A model generated the notes under the pieces. It was not told the origin of the DNA and made no database searches. It saw only the letters and a list, made by a program, of their open reading frames with translations. 64,000 nucleotides of DNA, from assembly GCF_006874465.1 (NCBI RefSeq), contig NZ_VIRL01000002.1, positions 514,092-578,091 of the forward strand, read 5' to 3'. Below are positions 10,518 to 19,749 of this stretch, piece after piece; the stretch's first letter is position 1, and every line of letters begins with the position of its first letter. The stretch is from Microbispora bryophytorum. GTDB taxonomy: Bacteria; Actinomycetota; Actinomycetes; Streptosporangiales; Streptosporangiaceae. Made by a program: the position numbers and the translations under genes.

Positions 10518-11878
10518 TGAACGTCGTCGTCGCCGGCCTCGGCGTGTCGGGCGCCGCCGCGGCGCGGGCCCTGGCGGCGCGCGGCGAGCGCGTGACCGTG
10601 CTGGAGTCCGCGGACGGCGAGCGGCAGCGCGCGACGGCCGCCGGGCTCGCGGAGCTGGGCGTGGAGGTGCGCTTCGGCGAGCCCGCCCTGCCCGCCGGGA
10701 CCTCGCTCCTGGTCACCTCGCCGGGCTGGCGGCCCACCCACCCGCTGCTCGTCGCCGCCGCGGACGCGGGCGTCGAGGTCATCGGGGAGGTCGAGCTGGC
10801 CTGGCGGCTGCGGCAGGAGCCCGCGGCCCCCTGGCTGGCGCTGACCGGCACCAACGGCAAGACCACCGCCGTCCGCATGCTCACGTCCATGCTGTCGGCC
10901 GCCGGGCACAAGGCCGTGGCCGTGGGCAACGTCGGCGTCCCCATCGTGGAGGCCGTCGACGGGCCGTACGACGTGCTGGCCGTGGAGCTGTCGAGCTTCC
11001 AGCTCCACTGGTCCTCGACCCTCGCCCCGCGCGTGGCGGCCGTGCTCAACGTGGCGCCCGACCACATCGACTGGCACGGCTCCATGGAGGAGTACGCCGC
11101 GGCCAAGGCGCGCATCTTCGCGGGAGCGGGGACCGTGGTCTACAACGCCGACGACGCGTCGTCGTCCCGCCTGGCCGAGCCGTACGCCTCGCGGGTGGGC
11201 TTCACGCTCGCCGTCCCCCGGCCCGGGCAGCTGGGAGTCGTGGAGGACCTGCTGGTCGACCGGGCCTTCGTGGCCGACCCGGCGACCTCGGCGGAGGAGC
11301 TGGCCTGCCTCGCCGACGTGCGGCCGTTCGCGCCGCACAACGTCGCCAACGCGCTCGCCGCGGCCGCCTTGGCCCGCGCGTACGGCGTGCCGCCCGAGGC
11401 CGTACGGCGCGGCCTGCGGGAGTTCACGCCCGACCCGCACCGGATCGCCCACGTGGCCCGGGTCGGCGAGGTCGACTACGTGGACGATTCCAAGGCCACC
11501 AACCCGCACGCGGCCGCCGCGTCCCTCGCCGCCTACGAGTCGATCGTGTGGATCGCGGGCGGCCAGCTCAAGGGCGCCGAGATCGACGACCTCGTACGGC
11601 AGGCCGCGCCCCGGCTGCGCGGGGCGGTGCTGCTGGGGACCGACCGGGATGTGATCCGCCGCGCATTGGCGCGACACGCCGCGAATGTCCCCGTGGTGGA
11701 CGTGCCGGGGCAAGACACTGGGGTCATGGACCGTGTCGTCGCCGAAGCCGCCCGGCTCGCCACCCCGGGTGACACCGTGCTGCTCGCCCCCGCCGGAGCG
11801 TCGCTGGACATGTTCGCCAGTTACGGAGCGCGTGGGGAGGCCTTCGCCCGAGCCGTGCGGCGGCTGGCGGCCCGGTGA
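10502..11878 (+). CDS. murD: UDP-N-acetylmuramoyl-L-alanine--D-glutamate ligase
   Basis: MurD adds D-Glu to UDP-MurNAc-L-Ala. The N-terminal nucleotide fold begins [17 protein letters not shown], the ATP loop is [14 protein letters not shown], and the C-terminal domain carries [16 protein letters not shown] and [15 protein letters not shown]. Two starts are possible. ATG 10502 overlaps mraY by 16 bases and gives 458 residues; GTG 10517 overlaps its last base and gives 453. Neither has a good ribosome site, which fits translational coupling. Its stop overlaps ftsW by four bases. Confidence 0.94.
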   Translation: MDAEVVNVVVAGLGVSGAAAARALAARGERVTVLESADGERQRATAAGLAELGVEVRFGEPALPAGTSLLVTSPGWRPTHPLLVAAADAGVEVIGEVELAWRLRQEPAAPWLALTGTNGKTTAVRMLTSMLSAAGHKAVAVGNVGVPIVEAVDGPYDVLAVELSSFQLHWSSTLAPRVAAVLNVAPDHIDWHGSMEEYAAAKARIFAGAGTVVYNADDASSSRLAEPYASRVGFTLAVPRPGQLGVVEDLLVDRAFVADPATSAEELACLADVRPFAPHNVANALAAAALARAYGVPPEAVRRGLREFTPDPHRIAHVARVGEVDYVDDSKATNPHAAAASLAAYESIVWIAGGQLKGAEIDDLVRQAAPRLRGAVLLGTDRDVIRRALARHAANVPVVDVPGQDTGVMDRVVAEAARLATPGDTVLLAPAGASLDMFASYGARGEAFARAVRRLAAR

Positions 11879-13353
11879 CGGGCCCTGCGACCGGCCCCGC
11901 GACCGGCCCCGCGACCGGCCCGGCGACCGCCGGCGCCGCGACCGAGCGGAAGGCGGAGCGTCAGGGGCCCGAGCCCGTCGGCTGGGCCGCCGCCCAGCTC
12001 GCCGCGCTGCGCGAGCTGCTCGGCCGCCCGCTGACCTCCTATCACCTGGTGCTCGGCTGCAGCGCGCTGCTGCTGGCGCTCGGGCTGATGATGGTGCTGT
12101 CGGCGTCGAGCATCGAGGCGCTGCAGCGGACCGGCGACCCGTTCTACTGGTTCCTCAAGCAGGTCACGTCGGTGGCGATCGGGCTTCCCCTGATGTGGGT
12201 GTGCTCCCGGTTGCCGCAGCGGTTCTTCCGCCTGGCCGGCTATCCGCTGATGGGCCTGTCGATCCTCGGCCTGCTGATGGTCATCTTCCTCGGCCAGGAA
12301 CTGCTGGGCGCTCAGCGGTGGATCGTCGTCGGCCCGTTCTCGGTCCAGCCGTCGGAGCCGGCGAAGCTGGCCCTGGTGCTGTGGGGCGCCGACCTGCTCG
12401 CGACGCGGGCGCGCGTCGGCCGCATCGAGTGGCGCCAGCTGCTGATCCCGCTGATGCCGGGCGTGGCCCTGCTGGCCGTCCTGGTCATGCTCGGGCGCGA
12501 CCTCGGCACGACGCTGGTGCTCATGATGATCTTCCTGGCGCTGCTGTGGGTGGTCGGCGCGCCGGTGCGGCTGTTCGGCGGGATCCTCGCGCTGCTCGTG
12601 CTCGCGACCGCCACTATGATCGTCGTCGAGCCGTACCGGCTCGGCCGCCTCACCGGCTTCATGCACGTGTGGGAGACCGCGCAGAAGGAGGGGTTCCAGT
12701 CCGCCCAGGGACTGATGGCCATCGGCTCGGGCGGCTGGTTCGGCCTCGGGCTCGGCGCGGGCCGGCAGAAGTGGAACTATGTTCCGCACGCGGAGAGCGA
12801 CTTCATCTTCTCCATTCTGGGCGAGGAGCTCGGGCTGATGGGGACGCTCGTGGTGGTCGCGCTGTTCGGCCTGCTCGGGTACGCCGGGCTGCGGATCGCC
12901 ATCCGGACTAAGGACCCCTTCATCCGGCTGTCGGCCGCCGCGGTCACCGCCTGGATCGCCGGGCAGGCCGTCGTCAACATCGGCGCGGTCATCGGGGTCT
13001 TCCCGGTCACCGGCATCCCGCTGCCCCTGGTGTCGTACGGCGGATCGGCGCTGCTCCCGACGCTAGCCGCGCTCGGCATGCTGGTGTCGTTCGCCAAACA
13101 GGAGCCCGGAGCGCCCGAGGCGCTGGCCGCCCGTGGCCCGGGACCGGCCGCGCGGGCTCTAAGCTGGCTTGGCCTGAGCGGCCGCGCCGGGCGGCGGCCC
13201 GCGACCTCGCGGACGCCGGCCCGTCAGCAGTCGGCACGGCCGCGGGCGGCACGAAGAGGAACGACAGGGAGCGGACGCGGGAACATTCGCGAGAACATCC
13301 GGGAAGACGTCCGCGAGAACATCCGCGAAGACATCCGCGAAAGCAGGGAGTGA
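11875..13353 (+). CDS. ftsW: Peptidoglycan glycosyltransferase FtsW
   Basis: FtsW is the SEDS-family polymerase that extends septal glycan strands together with FtsI. The central 370 residues hold about ten membrane helices and the SEDS landmarks: LMMVLSASSIEAL, the SVQPSEPAKLALVLWGADL segment, AQGLMAIGSGGWFGLGLGAG, SDFIFSILGEELGL and GIPLPLVSYGGSALL. Both ends are unusual. The N-terminus starts with four TGPA tetrapeptides coded by 12-bp repeats, and the Arg-rich C-terminal tail ends in an IRE(N/D) repeat. Actinobacterial FtsW tails are known to contact FtsZ in mycobacteria, so the tail may be a docking element here; that is inference. GTG 11875 overlaps murD and the stop is one base from murG. 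Confidence 0.94.
   Translation: MTGPATGPATGPATGPATAGAATERKAERQGPEPVGWAAAQLAALRELLGRPLTSYHLVLGCSALLLALGLMMVLSASSIEALQRTGDPFYWFLKQVTSVAIGLPLMWVCSRLPQRFFRLAGYPLMGLSILGLLMVIFLGQELLGAQRWIVVGPFSVQPSEPAKLALVLWGADLLATRARVGRIEWRQLLIPLMPGVALLAVLVMLGRDLGTTLVLMMIFLALLWVVGAPVRLFGGILALLVLATATMIVVEPYRLGRLTGFMHVWETAQKEGFQSAQGLMAIGSGGWFGLGLGAGRQKWNYVPHAESDFIFSILGEELGLMGTLVVVALFGLLGYAGLRIAIRTKDPFIRLSAAAVTAWIAGQAVVNIGAVIGVFPVTGIPLPLVSYGGSALLPTLAALGMLVSFAKQEPGAPEALAARGPGPAARALSWLGLSGRAGRRPATSRTPARQQSARPRAARRGTTGSGRGNIRENIREDVRENIREDIRESRE
11878..11925 (+). repeat. Four 12-bp tandem repeats at the start of ftsW
   Basis: Units of the form ACCGGCCCCGCG directly follow the GTG start and encode TGPA four times. The last three units are nearly identical, suggesting recent slippage expansion of the cytoplasmic N-terminus. 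Confidence 0.85.
13282..13350 (+). repeat. 12-bp tandem repeats at the end of ftsW
   Basis: Five full units and one partial unit encode NIRE, NIRE, DVRE, NIRE, DIRE and SRE immediately before the stop. The product is a short, strongly charged, probably helical tail on the cytoplasmic side. Confidence 0.88.
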
Positions 13354-13354
13354 C

Positions 13355-14434
13355 ATGAGGGTGGTCCTCGCCGGCGGCGGGACGGCCGGCCATATCGAGC
13401 CGGCGCTCGCGCTGGCCGACGCGCTTCGCCGGCTCGACCCGAGGATCGGCATCACCTGCCTCGGCACCGAGCGCGGCCTGGAGACCCGCCTGGTGCCCGC
13501 CCGGGGTTACGAGCTCGAACTCGTGCCCGCCGTGCCGCTGCCCCGCTCGCTCAGTCCCCAGCTCCTCACCGTGCCCGGCCGCCTCGCCGGGTCCATCGGC
13601 AGCGCCGCGGGCATCCTCGACAAGGTCGGCGCGGACGTCCTGGTCGGCTTCGGCGGATACGTCGCCACGCCCGGCTACCTCGGCGCCCGGCGGCGCGGCG
13701 TGCCGATCGTGGTCCACGAGGCCAACCCCCGGCCCGGCCTGGCCAACCGGCTCGGCGCCCGCCTCACCGAGCATGTCTTCACCGGCCACCCGGACGCCGT
13801 GCTCCAGAACGCCGAGTACATCGGCATCCCGCTGCGCCGCGAGATCAGCACGATGGACCGACTGTCGATGGGCGACAAGGCGCGGTCGTACTTCGGGCTG
13901 GAGTCCGACCGGGTGACGCTGCTCGTGTTCGGCGGCTCCCAGGGCGCGCGCTCGATCAACCAGGCGGCGCTGGAGGCCGCGCCCTACCTGCGGGCGGCGG
14001 GCGTCCAGGTGCTGCACGTGATCGGGCCCAAGAACACCGTCGAGGCGGAGCTTCCGCCGGGCGACCCGCAGTACGTCGTCCTGCCGTACGTCGACCGGAT
14101 GGACCTCGCCTACGCCGCCGCCGACCTCGTGCTGTCCCGCGCGGGCGCCATGACCTGCGCCGAGCTCACCGCCGTGGGGCTGCCCGCGGCGTTCGTGCCG
14201 CTGCCGCACGGCAACGGCGAGCAGCGCCTCAACGCCGAGCCCATCGTGCGGGCCGGGGGCGGCCTGATGGTCGACGACGCGAACCTGTCGGCCGCCTGGA
14301 TCGTCCAGACGCTGCTGCCGATCCTGAACGACCCCGAGCGCGTGGTCGCGATGTCCGAGGCCGCATCGCGGATGGGCCGCAAGGACGCCGACATGACGCT
14401 CGCCCGCAAGGTGCTGGAGATCGCCCACCGATGA
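13355..14434 (+). CDS. murG: Lipid II synthase (UDP-GlcNAc:lipid I GlcNAc transferase)
   Basis: MurG transfers GlcNAc onto lipid I at the cytoplasmic membrane face, giving lipid II. The GT28 N-terminal loop is VVLAGGGTAGHIEPALAL; FGGYVATPG and VHEANPRPGLANRL complete the acceptor half. The donor half has VFGGSQGARSIN and the UDP-GlcNAc signature SRAGAMTCAELTAVGLPA, followed by PHGNGEQRLNAEPI. Length is normal at 359 residues. ATG 13355 lies one base after the ftsW stop and the end overlaps murC by four bases, so flippase/polymerase and substrate synthesis genes are coupled. Confidence 0.96.
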   Translation: MRVVLAGGGTAGHIEPALALADALRRLDPRIGITCLGTERGLETRLVPARGYELELVPAVPLPRSLSPQLLTVPGRLAGSIGSAAGILDKVGADVLVGFGGYVATPGYLGARRRGVPIVVHEANPRPGLANRLGARLTEHVFTGHPDAVLQNAEYIGIPLRREISTMDRLSMGDKARSYFGLESDRVTLLVFGGSQGARSINQAALEAAPYLRAAGVQVLHVIGPKNTVEAELPPGDPQYVVLPYVDRMDLAYAAADLVLSRAGAMTCAELTAVGLPAAFVPLPHGNGEQRLNAEPIVRAGGGLMVDDANLSAAWIVQTLLPILNDPERVVAMSEAASRMGRKDADMTLARKVLEIAHR

Positions 14435-15855
14435 GTCTCGTCAAGCTCGTGGACCCCGTCCCGGCGGCCGACCTGGGGCGGGTGCACTTCATCGGCATCG
14501 GCGGCGCCGGGATGTCCGGCATCGCCCGGATCCTGCTCAAGCGCGGCGTGCCGGTGTCGGGCAGCGACGCGCGGCCGTCCGAACTGCTGGCCGAGCTGCG
14601 CGAGCTGGGCGCCGTCATCCACGTCGGCCACGCCGCGTCCCACGTCAAGGACGTGGACACGGTCGTGGTGTCCACCGCCATCCGCGACTCCAACCCCGAG
14701 CTGGGGGAGGCGCTGCGGCAGAACCTGCGGGTGATCCCGCGGGCCGCCGCGCTGGCCTCGGTCATGACCGGCCGCAACGGCATCGCCGTCGCCGGCACGC
14801 ACGGCAAGACCACGACCACCTCGATGCTGACCGTGGCGTTGCAGAAGTGCGGCGAGGACCCGTCGTACTGCGTCGGCGGGCAGCTCGTGACGACCGGGCT
14901 CGGCGCCGACGACGGCGCGGGCGAGGTGTTCGTCGCGGAGGCCGACGAGAGCGACGGCTCGTTCCTCATGCTCGCGCCGCGCATCGCCGTGGTGACCAAC
15001 GTCGAGGCCGACCACCTCGACAACTACGGCGACCCCCAGGCAGTCCACGACAGCTTCGCCCGTTTCGTCGAGCGGATCGGGTCGCTGCTCGTGGTGTGCG
15101 CCGACGACCCGGGCGCCGCCGCCCTCGTGCCCATCGCGCGCGAGCGCGGCCTCACCGTCGTCACGTACGGCGAGAGCGCCGGCGCCGACCTGCGCACGAC
15201 CGACGTGGTGCCGCGCGGCCTCGGCGTGGAGTTCGGCGTGGAGCTCGGCCCCGACGTGCCCGGGGGAGCGGGACACGGCGAGGTGCGCCTCGCCGTGCCG
15301 GGCCGGCACAACGCGCTCAACGCCACCGCGGTGATCGCGGTGGCGCTACACCTCGGCCTGCGCTTCGACGACGTCAAGGGAGGCCTGGCCGCCTTCACCG
15401 GGGCCAAGCGGCGGTTCGAGTCCAAGGGCGAGGCCGCGGGCGTGACGGTCTTCGACAGCTACGCCCACCACCCGACCGAGCTGACCGCCGACCTGCGTGC
15501 CGCTCGCGACGTCGTGACCGGCGACGGCCGGGTCATCGCGGTCTTCCAGCCGCATCTCTACTCGCGCACCCGGTTCTTCGCCGACGAGTTCGGCGCGGCG
15601 CTCGGCCTCGCCGACGAAGTGGTCGTGCTGGACGTGTACGGCGCGCGCGAGGACCCCGAGCCGGGGGTCTCCGGCGCGCTGGTCGCGGGGAAGATCCCGC
15701 TTCCCGTCGAGCGGGTCGTCTACGCGCCCGACCGGCAGGCCGTGCCGGCGCTCGTCGCCGACCGGGCCCGCCCCGGGGACATCGTGCTGACCATGGGCGC
15801 GGGAGACGTGACGGAGCTCGGCCCGAAGATCGTCGCGGAGCTGTCCGCCCGGTGA
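14431..15855 (+). CDS. murC: UDP-N-acetylmuramate--L-alanine ligase
   Basis: MurC adds the first stem amino acid to UDP-MurNAc. It shows the Rossmann motif HFIGIGGAGMSGIARILL, the ATP loop AGTHGKTTTTSML, EADESDGSFL, TNVEADHLDNYGD and the C-terminal DSYAHHPTELTADL segment. The length of 474 residues fits. The ATG overlaps the murG stop as ATGA. With murD, murE and murF, this window encodes the whole Mur ligase series; the first step, MurA, is encoded 37 kb further right, and no murB is visible. Confidence 0.96.
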   Translation: MSLVKLVDPVPAADLGRVHFIGIGGAGMSGIARILLKRGVPVSGSDARPSELLAELRELGAVIHVGHAASHVKDVDTVVVSTAIRDSNPELGEALRQNLRVIPRAAALASVMTGRNGIAVAGTHGKTTTTSMLTVALQKCGEDPSYCVGGQLVTTGLGADDGAGEVFVAEADESDGSFLMLAPRIAVVTNVEADHLDNYGDPQAVHDSFARFVERIGSLLVVCADDPGAAALVPIARERGLTVVTYGESAGADLRTTDVVPRGLGVEFGVELGPDVPGGAGHGEVRLAVPGRHNALNATAVIAVALHLGLRFDDVKGGLAAFTGAKRRFESKGEAAGVTVFDSYAHHPTELTADLRAARDVVTGDGRVIAVFQPHLYSRTRFFADEFGAALGLADEVVVLDVYGAREDPEPGVSGALVAGKIPLPVERVVYAPDRQAVPALVADRARPGDIVLTMGAGDVTELGPKIVAELSAR

Positions 15856-15898
15856 CGCGGGCCGTCGTCCGGGCCGCGATCCGGAGCGTGGGGGACCG

Positions 15899-16570
15899 GT
15901 GAGGCGCGCCGTCCGCCGTTCGGCCCTCGCCACCCTGCTGACCGGCGGAGTGGTGGGCGTCGCCACGTGGGTCGTGTTCTTCTCGCCCGTCCTCGGCGTG
16001 CGGGAGGTCGAGATCACCGGCAACAACCGGATCCCCGCCGAGCAGTTGCGGCAGGCCGCGGGGGTGCGCACCGGCACGCCGCTCGCCACCGTCGACCTCG
16101 CGGGGGTGGAAGGGCGGCTGCGGGCGATGCGCGCGGTCGAGTCGGTCACCGCCGACCGCGGCTGGCCGGGAACGCTGCGCATCAGCGTGGTCGAGCGCGT
16201 CCCCGCCGCCGCCGTGCCCCTGGGGGTGACGACGGCGGTGATCGACCGCTACGGCGTCGTCCTGCAGGAGGTGACCGTGGCCCCGCCCCGGCTGCCGGTG
16301 CTGCGCGTGCAGCGGGCCGCTGTGGACGACTCCGCCACCAGGGCCGGGCTCACCGTGCTGCGGGCGCTGCCGGACACCGTCCTGCAGCGCTTGCAGGAGT
16401 TGCGCGTCCCCTCGCCCAGGTCGATCACGCTCAAACTCACCGACGGCCGTACGGTCGTATGGGGGGACGCGGGGCGCTCGGCGCAGAAGGGACGAGTCCT
16501 GCTCGCCGCCCTCGCCAAGCCGGGAACCAGCTACGATGTCAGCTCGCCGCAGGTGGTGACGGTCAGGTGA
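15899..16570 (+). CDS. ftsQ: Cell division protein FtsQ
   Basis: FtsQ is a bitopic divisome protein that recruits FtsL and its DivIC partner. A short basic N-terminus (MRRAVRRS) precedes a single helix at about residues 9-28. The POTRA-type segment VREVEITGNNRIPAEQL follows, then the FtsQ/DivIB domain, with RISVVERVPAAAVPL and TLKLTDGRTVVWGD. At 223 residues it is short for the family, with almost no cytoplasmic tail, the opposite of the FtsL and FtsI next door. GTG 15899 is 43 bases after murC. An upstream GTG in the same frame is closed by a stop at 15901, so this start is the only sensible one. Confidence 0.9.
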   Translation: MRRAVRRSALATLLTGGVVGVATWVVFFSPVLGVREVEITGNNRIPAEQLRQAAGVRTGTPLATVDLAGVEGRLRAMRAVESVTADRGWPGTLRISVVERVPAAAVPLGVTTAVIDRYGVVLQEVTVAPPRLPVLRVQRAAVDDSATRAGLTVLRALPDTVLQRLQELRVPSPRSITLKLTDGRTVVWGDAGRSAQKGRVLLAALAKPGTSYDVSSPQVVTVR

Positions 16571-16675
16571 GATTTCTCACGGGCCGTGGGCGCCTGATCA
16601 GGGACCGCCTGTCAGCACGGCGGCATGCGAATAGGACAGTGCGCGACACGCCGGACGGCCTTGCGGCGCGGTTAG

Positions 16676-16705
16676 TTGACCCTGGGGGACGCACAACCCT
16701 ACTGT
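16676..16705 (+). promoter_or_regulatory. Predicted ftsZ promoter
   Basis: TTGACC (16676-16681) and TACTGT (16700-16705) are separated by 18 bp within the 247-base ftsQ-ftsZ gap, giving a start about 105 bases before ftsZ. A second TTGACA at 16723-16728 lacks a clear -10. A GACAC pentamer at 16645-16649 matches the short WhiA core but is too short to trust alone. Confidence 0.5.
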
Positions 16706-16729
16706 CCGTATCAATCTTCAGGTTGACAT

Positions 16730-16760
16730 AACTCTAAATCTCAACTTGAGGGTGAGAGTT
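16730..16760. promoter_or_regulatory. 31-bp interrupted palindrome in the ftsZ leader
   Basis: Two nested inverted repeats share one centre: AACTCT at 16730-16735 with AGAGTT at 16755-16760, and CTCAA at 16740-16744 with TTGAG at 16746-16750, around a single C. The arrangement is AACTCT-N4-CTCAA-C-TTGAG-N4-AGAGTT. It begins two bases after TTGACA and lies downstream of the predicted promoter, so it could be an operator or a leader hairpin. Confidence 0.6.
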
Positions 16761-16817
16761 CAGAAGACGGCGGGCCCTGCCCGCAGGAAACGCAAACGAG
16801 CGGAAAGGCCCCTCGTC

Positions 16818-18257
16818 GTGGCAGCACCGCAGAACTACCTCGCGGTCATCAAGGTCGTCGGCATCGGCGGCGGCGGAGTGAACGCCGTGAACCGGATGAT
16901 CGAGGAGGGACTCAAGGGCGTCGAGTTCATCGCCATAAACACTGACGCCCAGGCGCTGCTGATGAGTGACGCCGACGTCAAGCTCGACGTGGGGCGTGAG
17001 CTCACCCGAGGCCTCGGCGCGGGCGCCAACCCGGAGGTGGGCCGCAGGGCCGCCGAGGACCACCGGGAGGAGATCGAAGAGGTCATCAAGGGCGCCGACA
17101 TGGTCTTCGTGACCGCGGGCGAGGGCGGCGGCACCGGGACCGGCGGCGCGCCGGTCGTGGCCGGCATCGCCCGCTCGCTCGGCGCGCTGACGATAGGAGT
17201 AGTCACCCGGCCCTTCAGCTTCGAGGGCAAGCGCCGGGCCATGCAGGCCGAGGCCGGCATCGAGACCCTCCGCGAGGAGGTCGACACGCTGATCGTCATT
17301 CCGAACGACCGGCTGCTGTCGATCTCCGACCGCCAGGTGAGCGTGCTCGACGCGTTCAAGGCCGCCGACCAGGTGCTGCTGTCCGGTGTGCAGGGCATCA
17401 CCGACCTCATCACCACACCCGGTCTGATCAACCTGGACTTCGCCGACGTGAAGTCGGTCATGTCCGGCGCGGGTTCGGCCCTCATGGGCATCGGCCACGC
17501 CAGGGGCGACGACCGGTCGGTCGCCGCCGCCGAGATGGCGGTCTCCAGCCCGCTGCTGGAGGCGAGCATCGACGGCGCCCATGGCGTGCTGCTGTCCATC
17601 GCGGGCGGCTCCGACCTGGGCCTGTTCGAGATCAACGAGGCGGCCCAGCTCGTCAGCAACGCCGCCGCTCCCGACGCCAACATCATCTTCGGCACGGTCA
17701 TCGACGACGCGCTCGGCGACGAGGTGCGGGTGACGGTCATCGCGGCAGGGTTCGACGAGCCCGAGCCGGTCAAGCCGGCGGCCGCGCCGCTGTCGCGGCC
17801 CCAGCAGGCCCGTCCGGCGCCGGCCGCGCCCGCGGCCCGTCCCGCGCCCGCCCCGGCCAAGCCCGAGCCGCGTCCGGAGCCCGCCCAGCCGGTGCGTCCG
17901 GCGAGCGGCGTGGCGCAGCCCCCGACTCCGCCGGCGACCCAGTTCCCGGTGAACGCGTTCACGGCCAACCCCGTGCCGCCGCCGGCCCAGCCCGTGAGTC
18001 AGCCGGTCCAGCAGGCGACGTCGCAGGCCGCGTCCGCGCCGGAGGCCCCGCAGGCCGAGGCGGTCACGTCGTTCCCGCGTGACACGGCGGCGGACGGCGG
18101 GCGCGACCAGGGCGCCACCGGGCCGCTGCCGATCCCGCGCCCGGCCCCCGAGCCGCCGACCCCGATCACCTCCAGGGCCGTTCAGCCGGGTCCCCGGCGT
18201 CCGGTGGTGTTCGAGGAGCAGGAAGAGGAGCTCGACGTGCCGGACTTCCTCAAGTGA
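16818..18257 (+). CDS. ftsZ: Cell division GTPase FtsZ
   Basis: FtsZ is the tubulin-like GTPase that forms the division ring. The start [15 protein letters not shown] at GTG 16818 matches the conserved actinobacterial N-terminus and follows a GGAAAGG ribosome site; the frame continues upstream to 16746 but that part is not FtsZ-like. The GTP loop GGGTGTG is at residues 103-109 and the T7 loop contains [12 protein letters not shown] Pro/Ala-rich linker of about 150 residues leads to the conserved C-terminal peptide ELDVPDFLK, which binds SepF and other partners. At 479 residues it is longer than most FtsZ proteins because of the linker. It has its own promoter region after ftsQ. Confidence 0.97.
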   Translation: MAAPQNYLAVIKVVGIGGGGVNAVNRMIEEGLKGVEFIAINTDAQALLMSDADVKLDVGRELTRGLGAGANPEVGRRAAEDHREEIEEVIKGADMVFVTAGEGGGTGTGGAPVVAGIARSLGALTIGVVTRPFSFEGKRRAMQAEAGIETLREEVDTLIVIPNDRLLSISDRQVSVLDAFKAADQVLLSGVQGITDLITTPGLINLDFADVKSVMSGAGSALMGIGHARGDDRSVAAAEMAVSSPLLEASIDGAHGVLLSIAGGSDLGLFEINEAAQLVSNAAAPDANIIFGTVIDDALGDEVRVTVIAAGFDEPEPVKPAAAPLSRPQQARPAPAAPAARPAPAPAKPEPRPEPAQPVRPASGVAQPPTPPATQFPVNAFTANPVPPPAQPVSQPVQQATSQAASAPEAPQAEAVTSFPRDTAADGGRDQGATGPLPIPRPAPEPPTPITSRAVQPGPRRPVVFEEQEEELDVPDFLK

Positions 18258-18290
18258 CGCTGGGCATCCGTACGGCCGGGGGCACGGTCC

Positions 18291-19004
18291 GTGGGTGACC
18301 GGCGTGAGGAGCTGGCCGCGGCGCTGGCCGAGGTGGAGCGGCGCGTCGGCGACGCCTGCCGGGACGCGGGCCGGTCGCGGTCGGAGATCACTCTGATCGC
18401 GGTGACGAAGACCTATCCGGCCTCCGACGTGCGGCTGCTCGCGGAGCTGGGCGTGTCGCACGTCGGCGAGAACCGCGACCAGGAGGCGGCGGCCAAGGCG
18501 GCCGAGTGCGCCGGTCTCGGCCTCACCTGGCACTTCATCGGCCAGTTACAGACGAACAAGGTCCGCTCGGTCGCCTCCTACGCCCACATGGTCCACTCGG
18601 TGGACCGTCCCCGTCTGGTGGACGTGCTCGGCCGCGAGGCCGTACGCGTGGGGCGTGAGGTGGACTGCCTCATCCAGGTCGCCCTCGACGCCGCGCCGGG
18701 CGAGGGCGGGGCCGGGCGGGGCGGCGCCGCGCCGCAGGAGGTGCCGGCGCTCGCGGGGCTCGTCGCGAAGGCGGAGGGGCTGCGCCTGCGGGGGGTCATG
18801 GCGGTCGCCCCGCAGGGGGAGGATCCGGCGGCCGCGTTCGCCCGGCTGCGGACCGTCGCCGAGCGGGTCCGCGAGGAACACCCCGCGGCCGATGTGATAT
18901 CGGCCGGGATGAGCGGAGATATCCCCCAGGCTGTGGCGAACGGCGCGACACACCTGCGAGTCGGTACGGCGTTGCTCGGCCGCAGAAAGCCCTTCGTCAG
19001 GTAA
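18291..19004 (+). CDS. YggS/YlmE-family pyridoxal phosphate homeostasis protein
   Basis: This is a single-domain PLP-binding protein of the alanine-racemase fold that balances vitamin B6 pools and has no racemase partner domain. The PLP lysine lies in LIAVTKTYPASDV; HVGENRDQEAAAK, WHFIGQLQTNKVRSV and AGMSGDIPQAVANGATHLRVG are family hallmarks. GTG 18291 begins 33 bases after ftsZ. Many actinomycetes have a laccase-domain gene (ylmD) between ftsZ and this gene; here there is no room for one. Confidence 0.93.
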   Translation: MGDRREELAAALAEVERRVGDACRDAGRSRSEITLIAVTKTYPASDVRLLAELGVSHVGENRDQEAAAKAAECAGLGLTWHFIGQLQTNKVRSVASYAHMVHSVDRPRLVDVLGREAVRVGREVDCLIQVALDAAPGEGGAGRGGAAPQEVPALAGLVAKAEGLRLRGVMAVAPQGEDPAAAFARLRTVAERVREEHPAADVISAGMSGDIPQAVANGATHLRVGTALLGRRKPFVR

Positions 19005-19138
19005 TGTCCCCCAAGTGGACCGTGGTGTCCGCGCACAGGTAGAGGTCGATCAGCGGTGAGCTCCAAGGGGGGTACGGCTACCGCCCTGGCCTTCCGAAGG
19101 GACCTTGAAGGCACCAGCAAAGCGGAGGACGACGAGCG

Positions 19139-19666
19139 ATGGCCGGCGCGATGCGCAAGATGGCGGTCTACCTCGGTCTCGTGGAGGACGACCGCTACGA
19201 AGACAGGTACGCGGCAGAATACGGCACCGACGAGGAGTACGGCGACGAGGAGTACGAGTCGCCGCGGCGCGGCTTCGCCGGCCCCTCGGGCACGCATGCC
19301 GGGCCCCTTGAGCGCGAGGACGACACCGAGGCCGCCGTCCCCGCTCCGCGTCCCCCCACAACCGTGCTGGAGCGCCGCACCACCGATCTGGCGCGCATCA
19401 CCACCCTGCATCCCCGCACGTACAACGAGGCGCGGACGATCGGCGAGCACTTCCGCGAGGGCACGCCCGTCATCATGAATCTGACAGAGATGGTCGACAG
19501 CGACGCCAAGCGCCTTGTCGATTTCGCGGCAGGTCTCGTCTTTGGCCTACACGGCAGCATCGAACGTGTTACCAACAAGGTGTTCCTGTTGTCCCCCGCC
19601 AACGTTGAGGTGACCGCCGAGGACAAGGCCAGAATCGCGGAACGCGGCTTCTTCAACCAGAGCTAG
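19139..19666 (+). CDS. sepF: Cell division protein SepF
   Basis: SepF is the membrane-binding FtsZ anchor of Gram-positive bacteria without FtsA. The N-terminal amphipathic segment [16 protein letters not shown] should bind membrane. An acidic, Tyr-rich linker follows (residues about 15-45), then the conserved SepF domain from about 77 to 157 with [24 protein letters not shown] and [15 protein letters not shown]. The 175 residues are normal. The start ATG 19139 has GGAGG about 12 bases upstream; M5 would be an alternative first residue. The gene lies in the ylmE-sepF-ylmG-divIVA order usual for this phylum. Confidence 0.95.
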   Translation: MAGAMRKMAVYLGLVEDDRYEDRYAAEYGTDEEYGDEEYESPRRGFAGPSGTHAGPLEREDDTEAAVPAPRPPTTVLERRTTDLARITTLHPRTYNEARTIGEHFREGTPVIMNLTEMVDSDAKRLVDFAAGLVFGLHGSIERVTNKVFLLSPANVEVTAEDKARIAERGFFNQS

Positions 19667-19749
19667 AGTTCCATACATGAACAGTGACCGGCTGAGCGGT
19701 GCCCGTGCGGCCCGAGGGCGGCTGGACCGAGGGGAGGCGGGGCTCGACC

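Noticed and set aside
16645-16649. GACAC as a WhiA site upstream of ftsZ
   Set aside because: A 5-bp match is expected by chance many times in this window; noted only as context.
15967-16731. A plus-strand frame overlapping ftsQ and running to 16731
   Set aside because: Arg-rich shadow; ftsQ in the other frame has the helix and POTRA motif.
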